10,528 nt of DNA from Actinomycetota bacterium (lineage in GTDB: Bacteria > Actinomycetota > Thermoleophilia > UBA2241), in the NCBI GenBank assembly GCA_003132645.1, contig PKYM01000044.1, positions 2,531 through 13,058 on the forward strand, written 5' to 3'. The translations under genes were made by a program, and so were the position numbers. Shown here piece after piece: positions 1 to 6,772 of this stretch. Positions within the stretch are counted from its first letter, which is position 1. Each line of letters opens with the position of its first letter. Below the pieces are notes generated by a model, which was not told where the DNA came from, did not search any database, and saw only the letters and a program-made list of their open reading frames with translations.

Positions 1-540
1 CGCGACCAGGCCGCCCGGCTGCCGTCGGCGGTCGAGGTCTACGACAACGCCATAACCCTGTCGGGCGTCTCCAAGACCCTGGGGCTGGCCGGCCTGCGGC
101 TCGGCTGGCTCATCGTGCGCGACGAGCGGCTCATGCAGCGCCTCGTGGCGTTCAAGGACTACACCACGATCTGCAGCAGCGCGCCGAGTGAGATCCTCGC
201 CCTGACGGGGCTGCGGGCCCGCGACCTGATCCTGGCCCGCCACCACGAGCGCATCGAGCGCAACCTCGGCCTGCTCACGGGGTTCATGGTCAAATACGAG
301 GCGCTGTTCTCGTGGAACGCCCCGCTGGCGGGCACGGTCTGCTTTCCGCGTTTCAAGCCCGATTCGATCGGCACGGCCGAGTTCTGTCGCATAGTCCGCG
401 AGGAGGCCGGCGTGCTGCTCGCGCCGTCGCGGGTCTTCGACTACGGCGAGCGTCACCTGCGGATCGGCGTGGGTCGTGAGAGCTTTCCCGACGCGCTCCT
501 GCGATTGAGCACGTTCCTGACCAGCAGGCGCGCGAGCTGA
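1..540 (+). CDS. Class I/II PLP-dependent aminotransferase, C-terminal part (5'-truncated by window edge)
   Basis: The frame is open from base 1 to a TGA at 538-540, giving 179 visible residues, so the N-terminal half lies outside the window. The signature SGVSKTLGLAGLRLGW holds the PLP Schiff-base lysine (codon 73-75), followed by the G-L-R-x-G that normally contacts the cofactor phosphate. Near the C-terminus, RHLRIGVGR carries the arginine (codon 460-462) expected to bind the substrate carboxylate in fold-type I aminotransferases. The enzyme would be cytoplasmic and move amino groups between an amino acid and a 2-oxo acid. The substrate cannot be told from this half. The GTG at 115 lies downstream of the catalytic lysine and is not the real start. 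The gene is convergent with the acetyltransferase gene on the other strand. Confidence 0.9.
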   Translation, partial: RDQAARLPSAVEVYDNAITLSGVSKTLGLAGLRLGWLIVRDERLMQRLVAFKDYTTICSSAPSEILALTGLRARDLILARHHERIERNLGLLTGFMVKYEALFSWNAPLAGTVCFPRFKPDSIGTAEFCRIVREEAGVLLAPSRVFDYGERHLRIGVGRESFPDALLRLSTFLTSRRAS

Positions 541-550
541 CCCGGCGGTA

Positions 551-567
551 GCGCCGGCGGTCGGCGC
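551..567 (+). terminator. GC-rich hairpin after the aminotransferase stop
   Basis: GCGCCG (551-556) pairs perfectly with CGGCGC (562-567) across a 5-base loop, starting 11 bases after the aminotransferase stop. No T tract follows, so this is not a classical intrinsic terminator. In a high-GC genome with convergent genes it could still act as a termination or 3'-end stabilising structure. The base pairing is seen; the role is inferred. Confidence 0.3.
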
Positions 568-622
568 AGCCCAGTCGCCGCCACCCCCTGGCGTTCAGAC
601 GTGGCGTGCGGCCAAGGCGCGG

Positions 623-672
623 GCCGGCGATAGCCGGCGACCGTCAGCGATCGTCAGCGATAGCCAGCGGTC
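623..672. repeat. Degenerate 10-bp tandem repeat, five units
   Basis: Five consecutive 10-base units follow the pattern G-Y-C-R-G-C-G-R-Y-N: GCCGGCGATA, GCCGGCGACC, GTCAGCGATC, GTCAGCGATA, GCCAGCGGTC. They lie between the convergent aminotransferase and acetyltransferase genes and end just before the acetyltransferase stop at 674-676. The 10-base period matches about one helical turn. No function is assigned. Confidence 0.5.
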
Positions 673-673
673 T

Positions 674-1657
674 TCAGGCGCCGTCGCGCAGGGTCTTTTC
701 GTAGAAGTCGTGGATCAGCGCTTCGTGCATGCCAAGACCCTCGTAGAGGCCGAGCGCGCCGCTCTCGTTGCCGGAGTCGACACCCAGCGCCGCAGTGGTG
801 CAACCGCGCTCGCGAAGTGCGGTGAAGGCCGTCAGCAGCAGCAGCCTGCCCAGCCCACGGCGCCGCCACGGACGGCGCACGGCGAGTTCGGCTACGTAGG
901 CCCCGTAGGACTCGACGTACGAGATGACGAGCCCCGCCACCTGGTCGCCGTCCCAGGCAAGAAACCATAGGTCGGGGTCGGCGCTCTCGGTGAAGCACAG
1001 CCGCAGCCACTCGTCGAGGGGCTGGGCGCTGAAGCGGAAGTGCTCGGCAAAGGCCTCCTGGTCGGCGGCCCAGGTGGCGCGCTCGTCGCGGTCGCGCGTG
1101 AACCGGCGGATCTCGATGCCCGGCGGCGGCGCGTAGGCGAGCGGGTCGGTGGGCAGGCCGTCGAGGCTCGCGCGCAGGCGCCGGAAGGTGCGCACGCGCT
1201 CGAAGCCGGCCCTGAGATAGAGCGCGCCGCGGGGCTCGCCACGCACGCACCAGACTCCGAGTGAGACGCGCCGGTCGGCCACGGCGCCGGCTGCCAGCAC
1301 GCCCGCGAAGCGCTCGACCCAGTCAAGCAGCGGCGCTTCGAGGCCGTGCCACTGGTGCTCCGGGGCGACGACGACCTCGCCGTCGACGCAGGTGTGGTCG
1401 GCCGAGTCGTCCACCCACGCGTAGGCCACCGGGCGCCCGTCGGGCGCGCTGACAAGCCAGGCGTTGCGGTCGTAGTCGAACCGCGGCTGGTCCCAGCCGC
1501 CCAGCAGCTCGTCCCTGCTGGCGCTGGTCTCGCCCGCGGCGGCAAGCTCGGCGGCCGCGCCCAAAGCGACGAGGTCGTCGATATCGTCGCGGCGCGGCCG
1601 CCGGACGACAAAGCCGGCCGGCAGCTCGCCGAGTGTGGGATCGTCCGCGCCGGTCAC
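674..1657 (-). CDS. Tandem GNAT-domain N-acetyltransferase, MshD (mycothiol synthase)-like
   Basis: The 327-residue protein has two GNAT folds, at about residues 14-165 and 182-325. The C-terminal domain has the acetyl-CoA pyrophosphate loop RRPWRRRGLGRLLL (261-274, the R/Q-x-x-G-x-G/A motif) and a good motif B, NESGALGLYEGLGM (297-310). In the N-terminal domain the equivalent loop, HQWHGLEA (101-108), has lost the pattern, so that half is probably structural. Double-GNAT architecture at this length, and text such as DPDLWFLAWDG, resemble mycothiol synthase MshD of actinobacteria, but substrate residues cannot be assigned, so the specificity is open. The GTG start lies 4 bases past the stop of the solute-binding protein gene, so it is probably co-transcribed and translationally coupled. 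No strong Shine-Dalgarno sequence is visible. Cytoplasmic. Confidence 0.85.
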   Translation of the reverse strand: MTGADDPTLGELPAGFVVRRPRRDDIDDLVALGAAAELAAAGETSASRDELLGGWDQPRFDYDRNAWLVSAPDGRPVAYAWVDDSADHTCVDGEVVVAPEHQWHGLEAPLLDWVERFAGVLAAGAVADRRVSLGVWCVRGEPRGALYLRAGFERVRTFRRLRASLDGLPTDPLAYAPPPGIEIRRFTRDRDERATWAADQEAFAEHFRFSAQPLDEWLRLCFTESADPDLWFLAWDGDQVAGLVISYVESYGAYVAELAVRRPWRRRGLGRLLLLTAFTALRERGCTTAALGVDSGNESGALGLYEGLGMHEALIHDFYEKTLRDGA

Positions 1658-1661
1658 TCGG

Positions 1662-3491
1662 TCACTGCTCGACGGCGCGTGAGCGTCCGCGCCGCGCGAA
1701 GAACAGGATCACCGCGACGACCACGATCACGGCCGCGACGATCGCCGCGATCAGGCCGCCGCGCGCGCCGCCTGTGCTCTTGGCGGCGACGTTGGGCCGC
1801 AGGTTCTTGTAGGTGTCGATGTTGTTGTAGTTGTAGATCGCCGAACCGGTTCCGGCGGGCGCCATGGTCCAGCCGGTCCACTTGTTCGTGTTCCAGGCCT
1901 CGAGCTGGTAGGGGTAGGCCATGATGGCGTAGGGCGAGGAGTCATAGAAGATCTTCTCGGCCTGCTGCACGAGCGGGATGCGCTTCGCCTGGTCGATCGT
2001 GGTCGCGGCCTCGTTCGAGAGCTTCGTGTAGGCCGGGTCGGTCCACAGGCAGTCGTTCCAGCCGTAGCCGGTCGACTGGGCCGGCGTGTAGATGCTGACC
2101 ATGAAGGCCGGGTCGACGTCCTGGGTCCAGTACCACATGAACATGTCCCAGTTGGGGGTGTAGGTGTTGCCGCTGAACTGGTACTGGGCGGCGGTCAGCA
2201 CGCCGGGGTCGACCACCGAGAGGGTCACCTTGACGCCGACGTTCCTGAACCACTGCACGGTCAGTTTGCCCGCCACGACGTTGGCCGGCGAGTCGGTCGT
2301 GACCATGAGGCGCAGCGTCAGCGGCTTGCCCTGCTTGGTCGTGCGGTAGCCGTTGCTGCCCAACTTGTAGCCCGCCGCGGTCAGCATCTGATTGGCCTTG
2401 GCCGGGTCGTAGGTGAAGGTGTCGCTGGCCGGCGGCTGCCAGTGGAAGGGCGAGTAGGGCACGATCAGCGACGAGCCCACCTGAGCGTAGCCGTTGAAGG
2501 CGGTGGTGACGATCTTGTTGCGGTCGATGGCGTAGTTCAGGGCCTGGCGGAAGACCTGGTCGCGCAGCACCGGGTTGCCCTTCGAGCCCGAGCCCGCGTA
2601 GCAGTTGAAGGCCAGCTCGGAGAACTGCCAGGACGCGCTCCTACTGGTCTTGATACCCGGGGTCGACGACAGCGCGCGAAACTCCGCGAACGGCACGTCG
2701 ACGGCGGCGTCGATGTTGCCCAGCTTGAGGTCGGAGGCCATCGTGTCGGCGTTGGTGTAGGTGAGGATGTAGAGGTCGGAGATGTGCGGCGCGCCTCCCC
2801 AGTAGCTGGGGTTGGCCTTCAGATGAACGTACTTGCCGACCTGCCACCCGACGACCTGAAAAGGCCCCGTGCCGACGATAGGCGGCTTGTTCTGGAAGGT
2901 CGCGCCGGCCGCCTTGCCGGAGATCTTCGACCAGATGTGCTGCGGCAGGATGGGCACCACCATGCGCAGCATGTTGGCCTTGGGGGCCTTCGTGTAGATC
3001 TGCACCGTGTCGGGGCCGGTGGCCTTGGCGCCCGTGATGCCGTCGGTGTAGACCGCCAGGTTCGAGAGGTTGTTCTTGACGATGTAGTTGAAGGTGAAGG
3101 CCACATCGGCGGCCGTGAACGGCACGCCGTCCTGCCACTTCACTCCCTGGCGCGTCTCGAAGGTCCAGGTCTTGCCGTCGGGCGACACTGACCAATGGGT
3201 GGCCAGCTCGGGTCGCGGCGCCAGGGTCTTGGCGTCGAAGCCCACGAGAAAGTCGTAGTTCAGATGCCAGATCTGGTAGTCGAGCCCCTGGATGCCAACG
3301 AAGGGGTTCAGGTTGTCGGGGCTCTGCAGCTGGCCGACGCGCAGCACGAGCGAACCGGGCGACGAGGCGCCGCCCGCGACGGGGCTCGAGCTCGTGACGG
3401 CCTGGGCGGCGCCAGCGCCGACCGCGACGAGCGCGACGACCGCCGCGAGCGTCACACAGAGGCGGACCAGGCGTGTGGAGTTAAACGACAT
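1662..3491 (-). CDS. Family-5 (Dpp/Opp-type) extracellular solute-binding protein with C-terminal membrane anchor
   Basis: The 609-residue protein starts with a Sec signal peptide: a positive N-region (RLVR), a hydrophobic core at about residues 11-28 and AQA at 29-31 as the likely cleavage site. There is no lipobox cysteine. The family-5 signature follows: NLNPF (60-64), then LATHWSVSPDGKTWTF (96-111) and GVKWQDGVPFTAADVAF (from 116). This family binds peptides and many other solutes for ABC importers, so the ligand is not predictable. The protein is longer than usual because it ends in a transmembrane helix at about 580-598 followed by the basic tail ARRGRSR, implying a fixed outside orientation. 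The ATG at 3491 has a strong Shine-Dalgarno sequence. A longer reading frame upstream of this ATG is a shadow of the methyltransferase gene. No permease or ATPase gene lies nearby. Confidence 0.92.
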   Translation of the reverse strand: MSFNSTRLVRLCVTLAAVVALVAVGAGAAQAVTSSSPVAGGASSPGSLVLRVGQLQSPDNLNPFVGIQGLDYQIWHLNYDFLVGFDAKTLAPRPELATHWSVSPDGKTWTFETRQGVKWQDGVPFTAADVAFTFNYIVKNNLSNLAVYTDGITGAKATGPDTVQIYTKAPKANMLRMVVPILPQHIWSKISGKAAGATFQNKPPIVGTGPFQVVGWQVGKYVHLKANPSYWGGAPHISDLYILTYTNADTMASDLKLGNIDAAVDVPFAEFRALSSTPGIKTSRSASWQFSELAFNCYAGSGSKGNPVLRDQVFRQALNYAIDRNKIVTTAFNGYAQVGSSLIVPYSPFHWQPPASDTFTYDPAKANQMLTAAGYKLGSNGYRTTKQGKPLTLRLMVTTDSPANVVAGKLTVQWFRNVGVKVTLSVVDPGVLTAAQYQFSGNTYTPNWDMFMWYWTQDVDPAFMVSIYTPAQSTGYGWNDCLWTDPAYTKLSNEAATTIDQAKRIPLVQQAEKIFYDSSPYAIMAYPYQLEAWNTNKWTGWTMAPAGTGSAIYNYNNIDTYKNLRPNVAAKSTGGARGGLIAAIVAAVIVVVAVILFFARRGRSRAVEQ

Positions 3492-3497
3492 GCGGGG

Positions 3498-3504
3498 CTC
3501 CTTA
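3498..3504 (-). promoter_or_regulatory. Strong ribosome binding site of the solute-binding protein gene
   Basis: On the minus strand TAAGGAG lies 6 bases before the ATG at 3491-3489. It is among the best Shine-Dalgarno matches in the window and fixes this start, which is also where the signal peptide begins. Confidence 0.85.
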
Positions 3505-3522
3505 GGTCGGGCGACAAGACGC

Positions 3523-3536
3523 GCTCCTCGAGGAGC
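3523..3536 (-). promoter_or_regulatory. Perfect palindrome in the solute-binding protein leader; possible alternative pairing with its RBS
   Basis: GCTCCTCGAGGAGC is a perfect 14-base palindrome (5-bp stem, TCGA loop as RNA) in the 98-base gap between the second methyltransferase and the solute-binding protein gene. In the minus-strand transcript its 5' arm GCTCCT is complementary both to its own 3' arm and to the AGGAGC that overlaps the downstream Shine-Dalgarno sequence (3497-3502). The two pairings exclude each other. A T-rich run (minus strand, 3541-3551) precedes the hairpin rather than following it, so this is not an intrinsic terminator for the minus-strand genes. The regulatory role is inferred. 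Confidence 0.35.
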
Positions 3537-3589
3537 AGCGGAAAAAAAGAAGCGGTGGGTCGTCGTGGCGCATCGCGTACGCAAACGTT

Positions 3590-5014
3590 TCACCTGCCAG
3601 GCGGCGCTTGGGCGACGAGGTCGCGCAAGCGCCGGCGCGTCGTTTCGTCGAGTCTGAAGGTCGGCGGGCCGGTAAGCAACTCCTGCGTGCGGGAAGCTAC
3701 GCGCTCCCGCAGGGTGGTCGCCCCGGCGGCCTGCCAGCGGTCGTGGGCCGACTGGTCGAACAGGCCGGACCGGTGGAAGCGGCGGTAGTTCGCGCGCGTC
3801 ATGGGTCGGGCCAGATGGTTGCCGCCGGGACCGGCGAGCATGATCTCGCCGAGAGCAAGCGCCTCGTCGTCGATCGGCAACTCCGCGCCGAAGGCGCGCG
3901 CGTAGCCGACCAGTTCGTCGCCCAACACGAGAGCCTCGTAGGAACTCTGCAGACCCGATTCGAGGTAGCCGACGTCGTGCAGAAGCGTGGCCCGGCACAG
4001 CTCGCCGAGGATCGCGCCCATGGCCGACTCGGCGGCGGCCTGCTCGTCGAACAGCTTGCTGTCGGAGTCGCCGGCGTAGGCCCAGCTCGGCAGGCCGTAC
4101 CAGCGGGCCAGGTCGATGCAGGCCTGATTGCCGAGCGCCACGCTCGGTGAGCGATACGACTCGACCATCGTCTGCATGTTGAGGACGCCGACGCCGGCGC
4201 CGTACAGAAAGGGCGCGCCGGGGTGGGCGAGCTGGCTGACGACGAGACCGGCGAGCACCTCGGCGTTGGCGACGACCACGATCGCGGCGATCGACGCCGG
4301 CGCCGTCGAACCCGCCGAGGGCGAGGGCGCGAGGATGGCCGGCACGCCGAGCTCGCCGCAGACGATCAACTTGTCGAGGCAGACCTCGTCGAGCTGGAGG
4401 GGCGGCGACGACATGGTCAGGCAGGCCAGGCTGCCGGCCCCGTCGCAGACGCCCGCCATCTCGTTCATGACGCGCAGCGGCGCGCCGCCGAAGGGGCTCG
4501 AGACGACGATCGGCTTGCGCGTGCCGGCCAGCATGGCGGCGAGCTGAGCCAGATCGACGCGCTCGATGTCGGCGTCTTCGGGCAGGCCCATCGACATGAT
4601 GAAATCGATGTTGGGAAGTTTCTCGCACAAGGCGGCGTAGCGCTCGACGTCGGCCAGCAGGGCGCGGCGGCGACCACTGCCTTGGGGGTCGGCGACGTAG
4701 AGGCAGTCGGGGCCGGTGCCGAACCACGTGCGCCCGTCGGCGAGCTCACGGTCGAGGCTGCCGTCGGGCGCCCGGCCCTTCAGCACGAAGGCGCGCGGCG
4801 CGGCGGCGAGGGCCCTGTCGATGAGCTCGCGCGACAGGCGGGCGCGGGTATCCGCGACGTCCGCGCTCGCCTGTCGCAGCAACTCGAGCGCCCGCGGATG
4901 ACGGATCTCGATGCCGGTCTCGGCGAGCACCCGGCACGTCGCGTCGTGGACCTTGCGGCAGGCGTTGTCGTCCCAGACCCGCAGCTCGGCGCGCGGACCG
5001 ACGGCTTCGGTCAC
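3590..5014 (-). CDS. MttB-superfamily (trimethylamine methyltransferase family) protein, non-pyrrolysine, copy 2
   Basis: This 474-residue protein of the MttB/COG5598 family has landmarks at WFGTGPDCLY (97-106), LPNIDFIMSMGLPED (133-147), YGLPS (306-310), SDSK (317-320), DVGYLESGLQSS (347-358) and GPGGN (395-399). Characterised relatives are TIM-barrel enzymes that transfer a methyl group from a tertiary or quaternary amine to a corrinoid protein. Archaeal MttB uses pyrrolysine (in-frame UAG) in this catalytic region; here only ordinary codons occur, as in glycine betaine methyltransferase MtgB. The GTG start overlaps the stop of the upstream paralogue as GTGA, with AAGGA about 9 bases upstream, so translation is coupled. 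The C-terminal region (TRANYRRFHRSG, 406-417) differs from the paralogue, suggesting a different substrate or a non-identical subunit. The family is clear; the substrate is unknown. Confidence 0.9.
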   Translation of the reverse strand: MTEAVGPRAELRVWDDNACRKVHDATCRVLAETGIEIRHPRALELLRQASADVADTRARLSRELIDRALAAAPRAFVLKGRAPDGSLDRELADGRTWFGTGPDCLYVADPQGSGRRRALLADVERYAALCEKLPNIDFIMSMGLPEDADIERVDLAQLAAMLAGTRKPIVVSSPFGGAPLRVMNEMAGVCDGAGSLACLTMSSPPLQLDEVCLDKLIVCGELGVPAILAPSPSAGSTAPASIAAIVVVANAEVLAGLVVSQLAHPGAPFLYGAGVGVLNMQTMVESYRSPSVALGNQACIDLARWYGLPSWAYAGDSDSKLFDEQAAAESAMGAILGELCRATLLHDVGYLESGLQSSYEALVLGDELVGYARAFGAELPIDDEALALGEIMLAGPGGNHLARPMTRANYRRFHRSGLFDQSAHDRWQAAGATTLRERVASRTQELLTGPPTFRLDETTRRRLRDLVAQAPPGR

Positions 5015-6429
5015 GCCTGGCGTTCCTTGCCGGCGACCCGCATGAGCCTGTCGATCTCGGTGAGCACGCCGGGATCGAGCCTGAAGGCGCGCTCGGCTCG
5101 CAACTCGGCGACCCGCGCCTTGACGCGGTCGAGCATCGTGTGGCGCCCGCCGGCGACCCACCTGTCGAAGACGGCGTGGTCGAAGAGGTCGTCGTACCAG
5201 AAGTCGCGCGAGTGCTTGCGGGTGTACTTGCGAGACAGGAAGTTGCCGCCGGGGCCGACCTCGGTGATCTCGTCGAGGGCGAGCGCCTCGTCGTCGGTCG
5301 GCACGTCTCTCATGAAGGCCTTGGCCCAGCCGATCGCGGCGTTGCCGAAGACGATCGATTCGCAGGAGCTCTGCAGGCCGGACTCGAGGTAGCCGACGTC
5401 GTGCACGAGCGTGCCGCGCCCCAGGCCGCCGGACATGGCCGTGAGACCGTACTCGAGCGCGAACTGCTCGTCGATCGTCTTTGAATCGGACATGGCCGCG
5501 TAGTTGAAGCTGGGCAGGCCGTACCAGCGGCAGAGGTCTTCCTGGGCCGCCTGGCCGAGCGGGCTCTCGGGCGTCGTGTAGGCGTCGACCGCGGTGCGCA
5601 TGTCCATGGCGCCCACGCCGACGCCCCAGACGAAGGGCGCTCCCGGCTTGATCTGCTGGTGGTAGACCAGGCCGGCCAGCACCTCGGCGTTGCCGACGAC
5701 GACCGTGCCGGCGATCGAGCGCGGCCCGGTCGAGCCGGCGTTGGGCGCCGGCGCCCAGATCACCGGCACGTCGTGCTCGGCGCAGGCCTTGAGCTTGGTG
5801 AGACCGTCGCGGTCGTGCATGAGCGGCGGCGCCGGCATGGCGTAGATCATGAAGCTGTCCGGTGCGCCGGCAGCGGCGCACATGTCCTTGACGGCCTTGA
5901 CGACGCCGCCGTTGCGAGTCGCGACCATGAGCGGCTTGCGCGTGCCGGCGAGCATCGACGCGACTGCCGACAGGTCGTCGATCTCGAGCGGCGCGTCTTC
6001 GGGCAGGCCCATCGACATCACGAAGTCGAGGTGCGGCAGCTTCTCGCAGAGCGCCGCCATCTCCTCGATGTCGGCGTTGCGCACGCGGCGGCGCTCGCCC
6101 GAGTCGGGGTCGCGGTAGTAGAGGCAATCCGAGCCGGTCCCGAAGTAGGTGTTGCCGTTCCTGAGCTCGAGGGCTTCGTCGCGGCCGCGCGACCGGACGG
6201 TCCAGGTCCGGGGGGCGGAGCCAAGGGCCTTGTCGACGGCAGCCGCGTCCAGGCGGACGCGAAAGCCATCGACCCGGCCGCCGGCCGCGGCGAAGACCTC
6301 GAGGGCAGGTTCGTATCGGACATCGATGCCGATCTCGGCGAGGACTTTGAGGGTGGCCTCGTGGACGCGACGGCAGTCGTCCTCGCTCCAGACTGTGATG
6401 CGGGCCGCTGACATCGGTTCCCCTTTCAT
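5011..6429 (-). CDS. MttB-superfamily (trimethylamine methyltransferase family) protein, non-pyrrolysine, copy 1
   Basis: This 472-residue paralogue of the next gene is collinear with it and shares YFGTGSDCLYYRDPDSG (95-111), LDFVMSMGLPED (134-145), YGLPSFNYAAMSDSK (303-317), HDVGYLESGLQSS (343-355) and GPGGNFL (392-398). It is a cytoplasmic TIM-barrel methyltransferase of the corrinoid-dependent MttB type by family. The pyrrolysine region contains no in-frame stop, so it should behave like MtgB-type non-Pyl members. No corrinoid protein or MtgA/MtrH-like partner is encoded nearby, so the methyl acceptor is unknown. It is the first gene of a probable four-gene unit, overlapping the next gene by 4 bases. 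Two starts are possible: ATG 6429 (GAGGGAG 5 bases upstream, partly inside a hairpin; it matches the paralogue's N-terminal length) and ATG 6414 (AAAGGGGAA ending 3 bases upstream, giving MSAARITVW). Confidence 0.9.
   Translation of the reverse strand: MKGEPMSAARITVWSEDDCRRVHEATLKVLAEIGIDVRYEPALEVFAAAGGRVDGFRVRLDAAAVDKALGSAPRTWTVRSRGRDEALELRNGNTYFGTGSDCLYYRDPDSGERRRVRNADIEEMAALCEKLPHLDFVMSMGLPEDAPLEIDDLSAVASMLAGTRKPLMVATRNGGVVKAVKDMCAAAGAPDSFMIYAMPAPPLMHDRDGLTKLKACAEHDVPVIWAPAPNAGSTGPRSIAGTVVVGNAEVLAGLVYHQQIKPGAPFVWGVGVGAMDMRTAVDAYTTPESPLGQAAQEDLCRWYGLPSFNYAAMSDSKTIDEQFALEYGLTAMSGGLGRGTLVHDVGYLESGLQSSCESIVFGNAAIGWAKAFMRDVPTDDEALALDEITEVGPGGNFLSRKYTRKHSRDFWYDDLFDHAVFDRWVAGGRHTMLDRVKARVAELRAERAFRLDPGVLTEIDRLMRVAGKERQA
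6418..6426 (-). promoter_or_regulatory. Second ribosome binding site serving the alternative start of methyltransferase copy 1
   Basis: AAAGGGGAA on the minus strand ends 3 bases before an in-frame ATG at 6414-6412. It lies inside the coding sequence if ATG 6429 is used. Unlike the site in front of 6429 it is not part of the adjacent hairpin, so it could be the true initiation signal. Confidence 0.45.
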
Positions 6430-6432
6430 TGC

Positions 6433-6453
6433 GGCTCCCTCGCTGAGGGGGCC
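6433..6453 (-). promoter_or_regulatory. Hairpin covering the RBS of methyltransferase copy 1 (ATG 6429)
   Basis: GGC-T-CCCTC (6433-6441) pairs with GAGGG-G-GCC (6445-6453) across a 3-base loop: eight Watson-Crick pairs with one interruption (C-A in the minus-strand RNA). In the minus-strand transcript the 3' arm includes the GAGGGAG in front of ATG 6429, so folding would hide that site. It could limit initiation at 6429 or favour the start at 6414. The structure is read from the sequence; the effect is inferred. Confidence 0.4.
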
Positions 6454-6561
6454 TTGTGGCGGGCGAGCAAGAAAAGTCGGGTGATCGCCCGAAGCGGAGT
6501 GTTCGCTTTCGTCTCTGCCTGCGTGCGGCGGGTGATGGACCCGCTCGCCGACCGGCGGAGG

Positions 6562-6765
6562 CTACGGCGTGGGGATGATGCGCGAGGGACCGCGCTCAGT
6601 GAAGATCTTGAACCAGATGCCGCCGAAGTACTCGCGGCTGCAGGCGGTCGCGGCGGCGCTCGTGGTGGTGCGAGCGATCTCTGCGCGAAGGTTCAGCTCA
6701 CCGACCCCTGGTTCGGTCCGGCAGGTCCGGACGACGATCTTCCGAGAGCCATCTTCCGGGACGCG
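6562..6765 (-). pseudogene. Coding-like remnant without a start codon, unidentified
   Basis: The minus strand is open for 67 codons from just after a TGA (6768-6766) to a TAG (6564-6562). It contains no ATG, GTG or TTG. The C-terminal part reads CSREYFGGIWFKIFTERG then PSRIIPTP, with an aromatic-rich stretch and GC-ending codons, more protein-like than a typical shadow frame. It may be a 3' fragment of a decayed gene. The opposite strand is also open here (GTG/ATG near 6569), sharing third codon positions, so the coding strand is not certain and chance is possible. No family is recognised. Confidence 0.25.
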
Positions 6766-6772
6766 TCAGGAC

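Noticed and set aside
3541..3551. T-rich run (minus strand) after methyltransferase copy 2 as an intrinsic terminator
   Set aside because: No stable stem precedes it on the minus strand; the palindrome lies on the wrong side.
3492..4727. Minus-strand N-terminal extension of the solute-binding protein frame (412 extra residues)
   Set aside because: It is Arg/Pro-rich, lies out of frame within the methyltransferase gene, and a signal peptide with a strong ribosome binding site starts at 3491.
5470..5530. Pyrrolysine (in-frame UAG) in the methyltransferases
   Set aside because: Both genes read continuously with ordinary codons across the catalytic region, so canonical Pyl-type MttB is excluded.
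5015..6127. Apparent fusion extending methyltransferase copy 2 upstream to 6127
   Set aside because: The extension is an Arg-rich out-of-frame reading of copy 1; family homology begins right after the GTG at 5014.
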